A stretch of DNA of 60,983 nt, taken from contig NWQM01000011.1 in NCBI GenBank assembly GCA_002798195.1, positions 1-60,983 on the forward strand, read 5' to 3'. Below the pieces are notes generated by a model. The model did no database searches. It saw only the letters and a program-made list of their open reading frames with translations, and had not been told where the DNA came from. A program made the translations under genes and the position numbers. This DNA is from Lysobacteraceae bacterium NML03-0222 (GTDB taxonomy: Bacteria; Pseudomonadota; Gammaproteobacteria; Xanthomonadales; Xanthomonadaceae). How positions within the stretch are numbered: the first letter of the stretch is position 1; each line of letters opens with the position of its first letter. Below, one piece after another: positions 18,658 through 28,300 of this stretch.

Positions 18658-18827
18658 GACGATTGCTCCTGATTGCGGTCGCCATCCTTATCGGCGACAG
18701 GTTCTTGATCATCCAGTGGAAGCCGGGCTGCGGCTGCAAACGCCTGTTTGCGCTTGGGGCTCCAGGCCCAAATCCAGCCAGCAATGAACAGCACCAGCAA
18801 AATGGCAGTAACGACTCCAGAAACCAT
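18654..18827 (-). CDS. ccoQ: cbb3 oxidase subunit CcoQ
   Basis: The product is 57 aa from ATG 18827, with a strong GGGGGG-type ribosome site that lies inside the ccoO tail. One N-terminal membrane helix (GVVTAILLVLFIAGWIWAW) is followed by a charged cytoplasmic end beginning SPKRKQAF, the usual CcoQ pattern. CcoQ stabilises the oxidase. A longer in-frame extension upstream overlaps ccoO and was not used. Confidence 0.93.
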   Translation of the reverse strand: MVSGVVTAILLVLFIAGWIWAWSPKRKQAFAAAARLPLDDQEPVADKDGDRNQEQSS

Positions 18828-18828
18828 C

Positions 18829-19464
18829 TCAGCCCCCCTTCGGCGCTGCTCTGCCCAGTCCCTGCAGATAAGCCACCACGGCATCCATTTCGGTCTTGCC
18901 ATTCACGGCTTCAGCTGCACCGTTGATTTCTTCGTCGGTATAGGGCACGCCTAGCTTCTTCAAGCCGCGCATATTGGCCTGCAATTGCGTCGCATTGATG
19001 GTGCCGGTTTTCAGCCACGGGAAGGCCGGCATATTGGACTCGGGCACCACCGCACGCGGATCTTCCAAATGGACGCGATGCCAGTCATCGGAGTAGCGAC
19101 CACCGACACGTGCCAAATCCGGCCCAGTGCGTTTGGAGCCCCACTGGAACGGATGGTCATAGACCGATTCACCCGCCAGCGAGTAATGACCATAGCGCTC
19201 AGTTTCAAAGCGCAGCGTGCGCACCATCTGCGAATGGCAGTTGTAGCAGCCCTCGCGAATGTAAACATCACGCCCTGCCAGTTCCAGTGCCGGGTAGGGC
19301 TTGAGGCCTGCAATCGGCTGAACCGTCTCTGCCTGGAACATCAGCGGAACGATTTGCGCCAGACCGCCGAACGATACGGCAATGGTGACGAGAATCGCCA
19401 TCAAGGTGACGTTTTTCTCGATTTTCTCGTGGGAAAAACCCGTGTTGTTATTGTCATTGCTCAT
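18829..19464 (-). CDS. ccoO: cbb3 oxidase subunit II, monoheme CcoO
   Basis: The product is 211 aa. An N-terminal membrane anchor (VTLMAILVTIAVSFGGLAQIVP) precedes the single heme c site CYNCH, in the family signature GCYNCHSQMVRTLR, and the conserved YSLAGESVYDHPFQWGSKRT. Its start lies 11 bp after ccoN and its stop 1 bp before ccoQ. CcoO passes electrons from CcoP to the heme b centre of CcoN. Confidence 0.97.
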   Translation of the reverse strand: MSNDNNNTGFSHEKIEKNVTLMAILVTIAVSFGGLAQIVPLMFQAETVQPIAGLKPYPALELAGRDVYIREGCYNCHSQMVRTLRFETERYGHYSLAGESVYDHPFQWGSKRTGPDLARVGGRYSDDWHRVHLEDPRAVVPESNMPAFPWLKTGTINATQLQANMRGLKKLGVPYTDEEINGAAEAVNGKTEMDAVVAYLQGLGRAAPKGG

Positions 19465-19475
19465 GGTTCAGTTCC

Positions 19476-20918
19476 TCAGGCACGGGCTTCGGAAGCATCC
19501 GGCGGCAGTACCGGCACCGGCGCCAGGTTCTTGGCACGCTGCATGGTCTTGACGACGTTCCACACCATCACGCCCATGCCGCTGACCACCAGCACACCGC
19601 CGAGCAGGCGAATCAGGTAGTACGGATAGGTGGCATTGAGTGCTTCCACAAAGCTGTAGGTCAGGGTGCCGTCGGCATTGGTGGCACGCCACATCAGACC
19701 CTGCATCACACCGGCAATCCACATCGAGGCGATATACAACACCACACCGATGGTGTGCAGCCAGAAGTGCAAGTCGATGGCCTTGACCGAGAACATGCTC
19801 TTTTGCTGCGTGGCCCAGGGAATCACGGCATAGATGGAGCCCAGCGAAATCATCGCCACCCAGCCCAGCGCACCGGCATGCACGTGACCAATGGTCCAGT
19901 CGGTGTAGTGCGAAAGCGAGTTCACCGTCTTGATGGACATCATCGGCCCTTCAAAGGTGGACATCATGTAGAAGCTGAGCGAAACGATCAGGAACTTCAG
20001 GATGGGGTCGGTACGCAGCTTGTGCCAGGCGCCAGACAGCGTCATCACGCCATTGATTGCACCGCCCCAAGAGGGAGCCAGCAGAATCAGCGAGAACACC
20101 ATGCCCAGCGACTGTGCCCAGTCCGGCAGCGCGGTGTACTGCAGATGGTGCGGACCTGCCCACATGTAGATGGAAATCAGCGCCCAGAAGTGCACGATCG
20201 ACAGGCGGTAGGAGAACACCGGACGCCCCGCCACCTTGGGCACGAAGTAATACATCATGCCGAGGAAGCCTGCCGTCAGGAAGAAGCCCACTGCGTTGTG
20301 GCCATACCACCACTGCACCATGGCATCCACCGCACCGGAATACACCGAATACGACTGCGTAGCCCCCGTGGGCATAGCAAGGCTGTTGACGATATGCAGC
20401 AGCGCCACGGCGATGATGAAGCCACCATAGAACCAATTGGCCACATAGATATGCTTGACCTTGCGAATGGCGATGGTGCCAAAGAACAGCACGGCATAGG
20501 CCACCCAAACCACGGCGATGGCAACGTCAATCGGCCAGATCAGCTCGGCGTATTCTTTACCTTGGGTCAGCCCAAGCGGCAGGGTGATAGCCGCAGCCAC
20601 GATAATCAGCTGCCAACCCCAGAACACGAATGCTGCCAATTTATCCGAGAGCAGACGCACATGGCTGGTGCGCTGCACACACCACAAGCTGGTTGCAAAC
20701 AACGCCGACCCGCCGAAGGCGAAAATCACTGCATTGGTATGCAGCGGGCGCAGGCGTCCATATTGCAGCCATTCGATGCCGTCTGTCATCGTCGGCCAGT
20801 AAAGCTGCGCGGCGATGAATACGCCGACAAACATGCCGACAACACCCCAGAGCACTGTTGCCAGCGCAAACTGGAGTACCACTTTGTCGTTGTAGTAGCC
20901 CTTGGTTTCAGTAGTCAT
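19476..20918 (-). CDS. ccoN: cbb3 cytochrome c oxidase catalytic subunit I CcoN
   Basis: The product is 480 aa with about twelve membrane segments. Characteristic pieces include LRPLHTNAVIFAFGG (low-spin heme ligand), WWYGHNAVGFF (CuB ligand), GPHHLQYTALPDW and DWTIGHVHAGALGW. It is the heme-copper site that reduces O2 with high affinity. ATG 20918 was chosen for its GAGGACTTTGCA leader; the frame upstream runs into the FNR box. Expression is expected to rise at low oxygen through that box, about 60 bp upstream. Confidence 0.98.
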   Translation of the reverse strand: MTTETKGYYNDKVVLQFALATVLWGVVGMFVGVFIAAQLYWPTMTDGIEWLQYGRLRPLHTNAVIFAFGGSALFATSLWCVQRTSHVRLLSDKLAAFVFWGWQLIIVAAAITLPLGLTQGKEYAELIWPIDVAIAVVWVAYAVLFFGTIAIRKVKHIYVANWFYGGFIIAVALLHIVNSLAMPTGATQSYSVYSGAVDAMVQWWYGHNAVGFFLTAGFLGMMYYFVPKVAGRPVFSYRLSIVHFWALISIYMWAGPHHLQYTALPDWAQSLGMVFSLILLAPSWGGAINGVMTLSGAWHKLRTDPILKFLIVSLSFYMMSTFEGPMMSIKTVNSLSHYTDWTIGHVHAGALGWVAMISLGSIYAVIPWATQQKSMFSVKAIDLHFWLHTIGVVLYIASMWIAGVMQGLMWRATNADGTLTYSFVEALNATYPYYLIRLLGGVLVVSGMGVMVWNVVKTMQRAKNLAPVPVLPPDASEARA

Positions 20919-20970
20919 TGCAAAGTCCTCAATGCGCCGTGCATTGTTGTGCCTGCATTCAGGCGCATGT

Positions 20971-20984
20971 TTGATTGAAGTCAA
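20971..20984. promoter_or_regulatory. FNR/ANR box upstream of ccoN
   Basis: TTGATTGAAGTCAA fits the consensus TTGAT-N4-ATCAA with one mismatch. Its centre is about 60 bp before the ccoN ATG, so a start site 41-42 bp downstream of the centre would leave an ordinary leader of roughly 18 nt. The presence of fnr at the end of the same operon supports it. Confidence 0.85.
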
Positions 20985-21222
20985 GAAAGCGCGGTATGCG
21001 CCCTACTCCGCAAGATAGTTTACGCGCCTCGCCCTGTTTTTGTTGCGAGTGATTCTCAATTAGGGTAATTTTGTGGTATTTTTCTGCGTTTGCTGCTTCT
21101 TGCGCAAAAGACTCCACTCGCAGTCTTTTCCCAAACCGGGCATCTAGCTTCAGCTTATAAGGGAAGCGGGCAATACAACTCAAAAGCGTCCTGAAGGATA
21201 AAAATCCATAGCCCCCATAGCA

Positions 21223-21248
21223 CAAAGGCTCGGATAACCGAGCCTTTG
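21223..21248 (-). terminator. Hairpin terminator after the amphipathic-repeat gene
   Basis: An 11-bp perfect stem, CAAAGGCTCGG / CCGAGCCTTTG, with a 4-nt loop, lies 24 bp after the stop of the gene at 21273. The T tail is weak, so efficiency is uncertain. Confidence 0.65.
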
Positions 21249-21272
21249 AATGATGGCTGGCGAGAAACCAAA

Positions 21273-21707
21273 TCAGGCGCCAGCATCTTCGGCGCGCTCA
21301 TCCCGCTCAATTTGCAGATGACGCCAATGCCCCTCAATGGCGGCTTGCTCGGCTTTTTTGCGGGCATGGCGACGCTGGGCATACCAAGCCACTCCCACGC
21401 CTACAGCGGCAGCCGTCATCAGAACCGGGTGACGGCGCACGAATTTACCTGCCACTTTGCTGCCGGTTTTGACCGCTGCAAGCGCTGCACCGGTTTCCAA
21501 CCATTTGATTGCAGCATCAGGCAGCTGGTTCTTCAAACCACCGCCCAGATTGGAAGCGCGGCCACCCATGCTGGATGCAAAATCAGCGGCCTTGTGACCC
21601 ACCTTGGAGGCACGCTGCCCTATATCCGCAGCAAAATCTGCCGCACGGCTGCCCACTTCACTCGCAACTTGGGCGGCGCGCTGGGTAATGTCGTCAAATT
21701 TGTTCAT
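21273..21707 (-). CDS. Small amphipathic-repeat protein with C-terminal membrane segment, unknown function
   Basis: The product is 144 aa from ATG 21707, with TCTGGAG upstream. Residues 8-55 are Ala/Gly-rich amphipathic helix built from imperfect repeats of 11-12 residues (VGSRAADFAADIGQRASK, VGHKAADFASSMGGRASN), like YtxH or apolipoprotein-type sequences that lie along membranes. A hydrophobic stretch near residue 105 (LMTAAAVGVGVAWYA) is followed by an Arg/Lys-rich tail. It is monocistronic with its own terminator. I know no named family; a stress or envelope role would be a guess. Confidence 0.7.
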   Translation of the reverse strand: MNKFDDITQRAAQVASEVGSRAADFAADIGQRASKVGHKAADFASSMGGRASNLGGGLKNQLPDAAIKWLETGAALAAVKTGSKVAGKFVRRHPVLMTAAAVGVGVAWYAQRRHARKKAEQAAIEGHWRHLQIERDERAEDAGA

Positions 21708-22732
21708 GGCTATCTCCAGATAAGCATGGTTGAGAATTGGCGCAAGTATCCACTGCCTGATGTCTTTGTGGTGTGACAAACCCGCTTGTGTCTGAACGGG
21801 CTTTCAGCTTTCCTCCACAATTAGCGTGCGGCTATGAGCATTGACTGAGAAGCTCACGCACCCCTTGGCTTTGCCCTGCACGCTGCTACTGCATTCCGCG
21901 CCTCAAAAAACCACGTAGTCCAGTCATGCCACCGCCGTCGCCACGGGTAAAACGCTTTCACGTTCACGCACCAGAAGCTCACGTCCCGTGTGGCTTGGCT
22001 CTGTGCGTCGCCACTGCATTCCGCGCCTCAAAAAAACCGCGCAGTCCAGTCATGCCACCACCGTCGCCACGGGCGAAACGCTTTCACGTTCACGCACCAG
22101 AAGCTCACGTCCCGCGTGGCTTGGCTCTGTGCGTCGCCATCGCATTCCGCGCCTCAAAAAAACCGCGCAGTCCAGTCATGCCACCACCGTCGCCACGGGC
22201 AAAACGCTTTCACGTTCACGCACCAGAAACTCACGTCCCGCGTGGCTTGGCTCTGTGCGTCGCTACCGCATTCCGCGCCTCAAAAAACCGCGCAGTCCAG
22301 TCATGCCACCACCGTCGCCACGGGCAAAACGCTTTCACGTTCACGCACCAGAAACTCACGTCCCACGCGGTTTGGCTCTGTGCGTCGCCACCGCATTCCG
22401 CGCCTCAAAAAAACCGCGCAGTCCAGTCATGCCACCACCGTCGCCACGGGTAAAATGCTCTCACGTTCACGCACCAGAAACTCACGTCCCACGTGGCTTG
22501 GCTCTGTGCGTCGCTACCGCATTCCGCGCCTCAAAAAACCGCGCAGTCCAGTCATGCCACCACCGTCGCCACGGGCAAAACGCTTTCACGTTCACGCACC
22601 AGAAACTCACGTCCCACGCGGTTTGGCTCTGTGCGTCGCTACCGCATTCCGCGCCTCAAAAAAACCACGTAGTCCAGTCATGCCACCACCGTCGCCACGG
22701 GCAAAACGCTTTCACGTTCACGCACCAGAAGC
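21708..22732. other. 1-kb gene-free stretch filled mainly by the hrpB tail array
   Basis: Apart from a hairpin at 21779-21807 and about 40 bp of unique sequence, this stretch is the tandem array described separately. Long open frames on the plus strand here are side effects of the repeat period and are not genes. Confidence 0.8.
21779..21807 (-). terminator. Possible terminator beyond the hrpB tail array
   Basis: On the minus strand AAGCCCG pairs with CGGGTTT (one G-T pair) around a 12-nt loop, followed by GTCACACC. It would stop transcripts from hrpB after they have crossed the array. The T run is short. Confidence 0.4.
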
Positions 22733-22774
22733 TCACGTTCCGCGCGGCTTGGCTCTGTGCGTCGCTACCGCATT
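21849..22774. repeat. Tandem array of 125-126-bp units derived from the 3' end of hrpB
   Basis: The landmark CAGTCATGCC occurs at 21921, 22047, 22173, 22298, 22424, 22549 and 22675, giving steps of 126 or 125 bp, with a degenerate partial copy on the left. On the minus strand each unit begins with the last codons of hrpB (AATGCGGTAGCGACG ... then the stop TGA) and continues with about 85 bp of 3' flank. The homology to hrpB starts exactly at 22774 and then changes to unique hrpB sequence. The 125/126 difference is a run of six or seven A. There are no spacers, so this is not CRISPR. Confidence 0.93.
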
Positions 22775-25234
22775 CCATGGATCATCCGGCCACGGATGCT
22801 TCGGGTACCGCCCCTTCATTTCCTTCTTCACTTCTGGATAGGTGTTTTCCCAGAAGCTCTTGAGGTCGCGGGTCACTTGCAATGGCCGTTGTGCAGGCGA
22901 GAGCAAATGCAAGGTCAGCGGGATGCGTCCTTCACAGATGCGCGGGGTTTCTCCAAGGCCAAACAGTTCCTGCAACTTCACCGCCAGTATCGCTTCCGGT
23001 TCATGGGCATCGCCATCACCAGGCAGGTAGCGGATGCTGCGCTCAAGACCTGAGGGCACGGTGATGCGCCGGGGCGCAAGCTGGTCAATGCGGCGACGCT
23101 CATCCCAGCCCAGTCGGTGGCTAAGCGCCTGCTGCAACTCCTGGCTTTGCAGCGCATCCAGCCGGGTTTTCCCAGCAAGCACGGGGGCAAGCCAATCTTC
23201 CAGCGTGGCGAGCAAGGCGGGTTCGGAAAAATCCGGCAGCTCAAGCTCAGGCATCCAGTGCTTGAGGCAGGCCACACGGGCAAGAAAGTCATCACGCGCA
23301 TCCCAAGGCAGCACTTCAAGGCCCAACTCACACACCGCGGCCAACAACGCCGGGGTGGCCAACGCCGGGTCCACTTTGCCTGCCGGACGCGAGGCCAGCA
23401 CGATACCGGCAAAGCGGCTGATGCGCTCGGCGACCAGGGCGCGTTTTTCCGCATCCCAGCGCACCTCATCGCCTTCACGAAAATCGCTGGCAAAGGCATC
23501 GCGCAAATAAGCCTCGTCCACGGGGACGCCCCCCAGCAGCAAAGCATCATGGGCTTCAAAGCGCAGTTCGCTGGCCACCAGCCACGGCTCGCCCTGCAAT
23601 GTGCTGTGCTCATGCAGACGCATACGCCGACCATTGCTGAGCTGATAGCGCAGCATCTGTCCGGGTTGTTTGCAAGCAATGCGGTCGGGAAAGGCGTGTA
23701 CCAATACGTCCCCCAGTGCATACGCAGGCACATGCGCTGGGGGCGAGTTTTGCAAGCGGATACGTCGGCGCCATTGCTTGGCCGCCTGGTCGATGGCGGC
23801 CAAGGCACTGCGACTGGCATCAGCCGGTGTTTGTCCACGCCGGAACGCCGCCAGCGCCTGCCAGCGCTCGGCCAGCGCATCACTGCGATTGCGCAGCGGG
23901 TCACGCGCCTCCAATAGCGCGGCCAGATCACAAGCCAGTGCACGCGCTTCATCACCTTGTGCAGCCAGCAACATGGCCGCCAGTCGCGGGTGCGTACCCA
24001 ATGCCAGCAAAGCGCGGCCATGCGCGGTGATGGCATGCTGCGCATCCAGTGCGCCCAATTGCCGCAGCAAATCGCGTGCCGCCGCCAGTGCGCCGGCGGG
24101 TGGGGCATCGACAAAGCGCAGGGCTGCACTGCCCCAGGCCGCCAGTTCCAAGGCCAGTCCGGCCAACTCGACTTGCTGGATTTCCGCGCGCCGCTGCGGC
24201 GCAAGCCGCTCGGACTCGGGCCACAGGCGATAACAATGCCCGGCCGCCACACGCCCGGCACGTCCTGCACGCTGCTCAGCACTGGCTTGGGCGATGCGCG
24301 CCACCTCCAGTCGGGAAAAGCCGCTATTGGGGTCGTAGCGCGGCTCACGCGCCAACCCACTGTCAATCACCACGCGCACACCGGGCAAGGTCAGGCTGGA
24401 TTCGGCCACATTGGTCGCCAATACCACACGGCGCCTGCCGTCGGATGCGGGCTGCAAAACACGGGCCTGCTGCTCCACCGGCAATTCGCCATGCAGGCTC
24501 AATATCTCCACATCAGGCGCATCAAGCATGTGCAGTGCGCTTTCTGCACGGCGGATTTCCCGCAGGCCGGGCAAAAACACCAATACATCGCCAACGTGCT
24601 GCCTGAGAGTCAGCTCCACCGCGCGCTTTAGCTGCACTTCCAGCGCCTCATCGCGGCGCGCCGGAAAATGGCTGATGTCCACCGGAAAACTGCGCCCGGC
24701 ACTGCTGATGCGCGGCGCATCAAGCCACTGGGCTAGGCGCTCGCCATCGAGCGTGGCACTCATCAATACGATGCGCAGGTCATCACGCACACTGGCCTGT
24801 ACATCCAGCGCCAATGCCAGCCCCAAGTCTGCGGCCAAGTGACGCTCGTGAAACTCGTCAAACACAATCGCACCCACGTCTTCGAGCATGGGATCGTCCT
24901 GAATCAAACGGGTGAGAATGCCCTCGGTGACGACTTCAATCCGGGTGCGCGCCGATACTTTTTGCTCGAAACGGATGCGATACCCCACCGTCTCACCCAC
25001 CGCCTCGCCCAACTGCTGCGCCATGAACATCGCCGCCGCACGCGCTGCCACTCGGCGCGGCTCCAGCATCAGGATTTTTTGCCCCGAAAGCCATGCCGCA
25101 TCCAGCAAGGCCAACGGCACCTGGGTAGTCTTGCCTGCACCCGGCGGCGCTTCCAGTACCAAGCGCGGGTGATTGCAAAGCGATTGCAGAAGTTCAGGCA
25201 AAACCTCGGCAACGGGGAAAACAGCCGTATTCAT
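22733..25234 (-). CDS. hrpB: ATP-dependent helicase HrpB
   Basis: The product is 833 aa. DEAH-box helicase motifs are present: APPGAGKTTQVPLAL (Walker A), FDEFHERH (DEFH form), SATLDG, ATNVAESSLTLPGV and QRAGRAGR. The C-terminal HrpB domain ends KEMKGRYPKHPWPDDPW and RAKPRGT. The family is RNA-helicase-like, and its cellular task in bacteria is not settled. ATG 25234 has only a weak ribosome site, and TTG 25240 is an alternative. The last 13 codons lie inside the repeat array, so the coding end is the parent or a copy of the amplified unit; the protein itself seems full length. Confidence 0.94.
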   Translation of the reverse strand: MNTAVFPVAEVLPELLQSLCNHPRLVLEAPPGAGKTTQVPLALLDAAWLSGQKILMLEPRRVAARAAAMFMAQQLGEAVGETVGYRIRFEQKVSARTRIEVVTEGILTRLIQDDPMLEDVGAIVFDEFHERHLAADLGLALALDVQASVRDDLRIVLMSATLDGERLAQWLDAPRISSAGRSFPVDISHFPARRDEALEVQLKRAVELTLRQHVGDVLVFLPGLREIRRAESALHMLDAPDVEILSLHGELPVEQQARVLQPASDGRRRVVLATNVAESSLTLPGVRVVIDSGLAREPRYDPNSGFSRLEVARIAQASAEQRAGRAGRVAAGHCYRLWPESERLAPQRRAEIQQVELAGLALELAAWGSAALRFVDAPPAGALAAARDLLRQLGALDAQHAITAHGRALLALGTHPRLAAMLLAAQGDEARALACDLAALLEARDPLRNRSDALAERWQALAAFRRGQTPADASRSALAAIDQAAKQWRRRIRLQNSPPAHVPAYALGDVLVHAFPDRIACKQPGQMLRYQLSNGRRMRLHEHSTLQGEPWLVASELRFEAHDALLLGGVPVDEAYLRDAFASDFREGDEVRWDAEKRALVAERISRFAGIVLASRPAGKVDPALATPALLAAVCELGLEVLPWDARDDFLARVACLKHWMPELELPDFSEPALLATLEDWLAPVLAGKTRLDALQSQELQQALSHRLGWDERRRIDQLAPRRITVPSGLERSIRYLPGDGDAHEPEAILAVKLQELFGLGETPRICEGRIPLTLHLLSPAQRPLQVTRDLKSFWENTYPEVKKEMKGRYPKHPWPDDPWNAVATHRAKPRGT

Positions 25235-25274
25235 GGGCAAAGGATAAAGTCACTTCTGCAAAAAGCCGCAAAAA

Positions 25275-25301
25275 GAAAGGGCCGGCAGAACCGACCCTTT
25301 C
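25275..25301 (-). terminator. Rho-independent terminator of the TonB-dependent receptor gene
   Basis: On the minus strand GAAAGGGTCGG pairs with CCGGCCCTTTC (one mismatch), followed by TTTTTGCGGCTTTTTG. It starts 20 bp after the stop codon. Confidence 0.85.
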
Positions 25302-25320
25302 CCAACAAGCCTCTGACAAA

Positions 25321-28300
25321 TCAGAACTTGAACGTGGTGCTCAGCATGTAACGACGCCCAAGTGCATCGGTCACATACGGGAACGGCCCCAACTGGTTGC
25401 GCAGGTTCAGCACCGAGAAGTTCACCCGTGCGTTTTCGCTGAAGCGATAGCCGATATTGGCATCCCAATGGGTATGGGAATCACGCACATAGAAATCGCG
25501 GGATTCGGTCGGGCTGTTTGTCAGGCTCTGAACCGTAGCACTGTTGTAGGTGGCGGCAAGGCCCGCCGACCAGTGCTTGCCAGTCCAGTTGGCAGACCAC
25601 TGATACTGACGTTTGGCGTAATCGAATTCACCAACCGACTCATCCGAAACCACCGGTGTTTTCTGCTGCAGCAGACGTTTGGGGAAATAGCCCTGAAAGC
25701 CCAGCATCAGCTTGCCGTAGTCCTGCAGATTCCACAGATAGCGCACTTCACCCGTCCAGCCACGGTAATTCAGAGTCGGACCATTGATATTCTGGGTGGC
25801 AATGCCATTGGCCCGCCCAGTGGTGAGATCACGGCTGATCATGCTGCAGTAGGCATTGGCATTGAGCACATCGGCCGTGTTGAAGCTTGGGTTGTCAAAG
25901 CAGGCCGGAGCAATATCGCGCGGTGCCAGCGAAGTAATCACGTCCTTCAGGTCGATGCTGTAATAGTCCGCAGCCACCGTCAGCCCCGGGGCAAAACCCG
26001 GCTGCCAAACGATACCAGCCGTCCAGGAATCAGCCACTTCATTCTTCAGGTTGCGATTACCACCACTGGTGCCCTGCACACTGCTGGGGTTGGCGGTAAA
26101 GGTGCTGCCATCAATGCCCAGCGTATTGAAGAATGCCTGGCAATTGCGCTGACGGATATCCGGGTTGCTGCCGCCGTTGATATTGTTGGTCGCGCAAGGC
26201 TCTGGGATGGTGAAGAATGCGGTGCTAAGCGGCTGGAACAGCTCAACAATGGCCGGAGCACGGAACGAGCGAGTCTTGTTGCCGCGCAGCTGGACACCGG
26301 CAATCGGCTCATATTGCAGGCCATAGGTAAAGGCATTGAAATTGCCGGCCAGCGAGTTGCGCACATGACGCCCCTTCAGGGTCAGGTCAAGCCGGTTGAT
26401 GCCGGGTACGTCCGCAAACAGCGGTGCCAAGGCTTCCAAAAACACCTCATTGGTGTGGTACTTGCCGGAGATGGGGGGAATCCCCACTGCACGCCCCAAG
26501 CCTTGCTGGGCGAAGCTGTCCGGCAGGAAGGCCGCCTTTTCACGGCGATGCTCGTAACCACCATTGACCTTGAATTCGCCACCCGGCAGGTCGAACAAGC
26601 CCACGGTCATATTGGCATTGAACACGGTCTGGCGGTTTTCGGCACGGGTCACGTTATGGCGCGTGACATAGGCTTTGGCCGCAGCCGATGCCTGCCCTTC
26701 GCCAAACAAGTTGAGCGGCACACAGGCAGCATCCACGGTGGTGCCGGCCACGCTGCTGTCGCAGACGATATTGCCATTGGCATCGGTAGTGACATGGATG
26801 GCATTGATGAAGTTCTGCTGTACCAAGCTGTTCTGGCCATACTCGAAGTCAGCACGCCCGTGATTCAGGCTGACTTCCCATTCCGCACTGCGCTGCCCGA
26901 TGTCGAAATAACCACGCGCACCCACCACATAGCGCTGAATCTTGCTGTCGGAGCTGGCATTGTTTTCCACCAGGTCACGCGAAGCGCGCGACAGACGGAA
27001 CTGCGTAACCCCAAGACCGGCCAGAGTATCGCGCGCGGCTTGGCTCAGGAAGGGATTGTTGATATTGAACGTCAGCGGCGTGCTCAAATTGCTGAAGTAC
27101 ACGGCGTTGTAAATACTCTGATCAACGATTTCCCGCGCCTTGGCCTTGAAGAAAGATGCCTCGGCAAACAGGCTGACATTGTCATTGACATCAAAATTGC
27201 CGGTGACATAGAGATTGGAGCGCACCAAGTCAGAGGCAATCTGCGCGGTCTCGTTGATTGCCAGGCCGTCCCCCCCGGAAGCGACAAGCGCAGTACCAAA
27301 GGGTGTCCCCGGGTTGTAGCTCACCAGGCTGCCGTGGTTGTCAAAGTGATAGTACTGGTCGGCATTGACACCAAAGCCGCGCAGCTCGCCTGCAGCATTC
27401 TTGACATAGCCACCCGTCGCCGGGAACAGCAAGCCGCCCCAGGTCATGCCGGAATAACGATGATCGCGAATCAGAATTTCTGCCGGAATGCCATCCGTGC
27501 CATTCGCGTTAAAACCGATATGGGTGAGGTAACGGCCATCGGTTGCAGGATTGCGACCCGGCATCAGTGCCGCCATGGCTGTTGCGCTCGGGTTCGACGC
27601 AAACGCCCAGCTATTACGGTAATGATCACGCGCCATGCGCAGCACACCATTGCTGCGGTCATGCGCTGCGGTTACGGTGAAGTTGCCACGGCCATCGGCA
27701 AAGTTCTGGCCGAGGGTAGAAGAAATATTGAAACGGATATTGTCGCCCTTGTCGGTGGCACCAATCCCCATCGAGGCTTCCACGCCTTCAAAATCCTTGC
27801 GCAGGATGATATTGGTCACGCCAGTGATCGCATCCGAGCCGTAAGTCGGCGCACCGCCAATACCAATGCTTTCCACGCGCTGAATCAGCGCCGTGGGCAC
27901 CACACTCAAGTCCACCTGCAAACCGGCTCCGGCAGGGCCGAACTGGGTGGACGGGTTGGAGCTGACAAAGCGGCGGCCATTGACCAGCACCAACTCACGG
28001 TTGGAGCCCAGGTCGAAGCGGCTGACGAAGTTCACACCAGCACCATAGGAGCTTTGCGCACCTTGCGAACTGGCGCCAGCAGAGAACCCCGGTTGACGGA
28101 ACAGCGAATCCGCCACATTGGTAATACCCAGCTGTTCAATGTTCTCGCGGGCAATGACTTGCGCCGGCTCCAGGGTGTCGAAACCGGCACGCGAAATACG
28201 CGAGCCAGTCACGGTGATTTTGTCCAGCTCAGGTGCAGCCTGGGCGGCCGATTCAGGAGTGGATTCAACAGCCGTAGCTTGGGCAAAAGCCAGAGACGGC

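Larger units (their letters stand above)
20919..21272. other. 354-bp intergenic region upstream of the cbb3 operon
   Basis: It holds the FNR box at 20971-20984 and the terminator of the upstream gene at 21223-21248. Between them the DNA is AT-rich (about 21030-21110) and shows no ORF or RNA gene that I can support. Confidence 0.6.

Noticed and set aside
21040..21070. Fur-like GAGAATCA half site upstream of the cbb3 operon
   Set aside because: Only one half matches; a full Fur box needs a second inverted half, which is not present.
21849..22774. Possible CRISPR array
   Set aside because: The units follow each other directly with no variable spacers, are far too long, and no cas gene is in the window.
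21926..22863. Three overlapping plus-strand frames of 175-291 codons
   Set aside because: The repeat period of 126 (3 x 42) keeps frames open by chance; the products are repetitions of the same meaningless 42-residue string.
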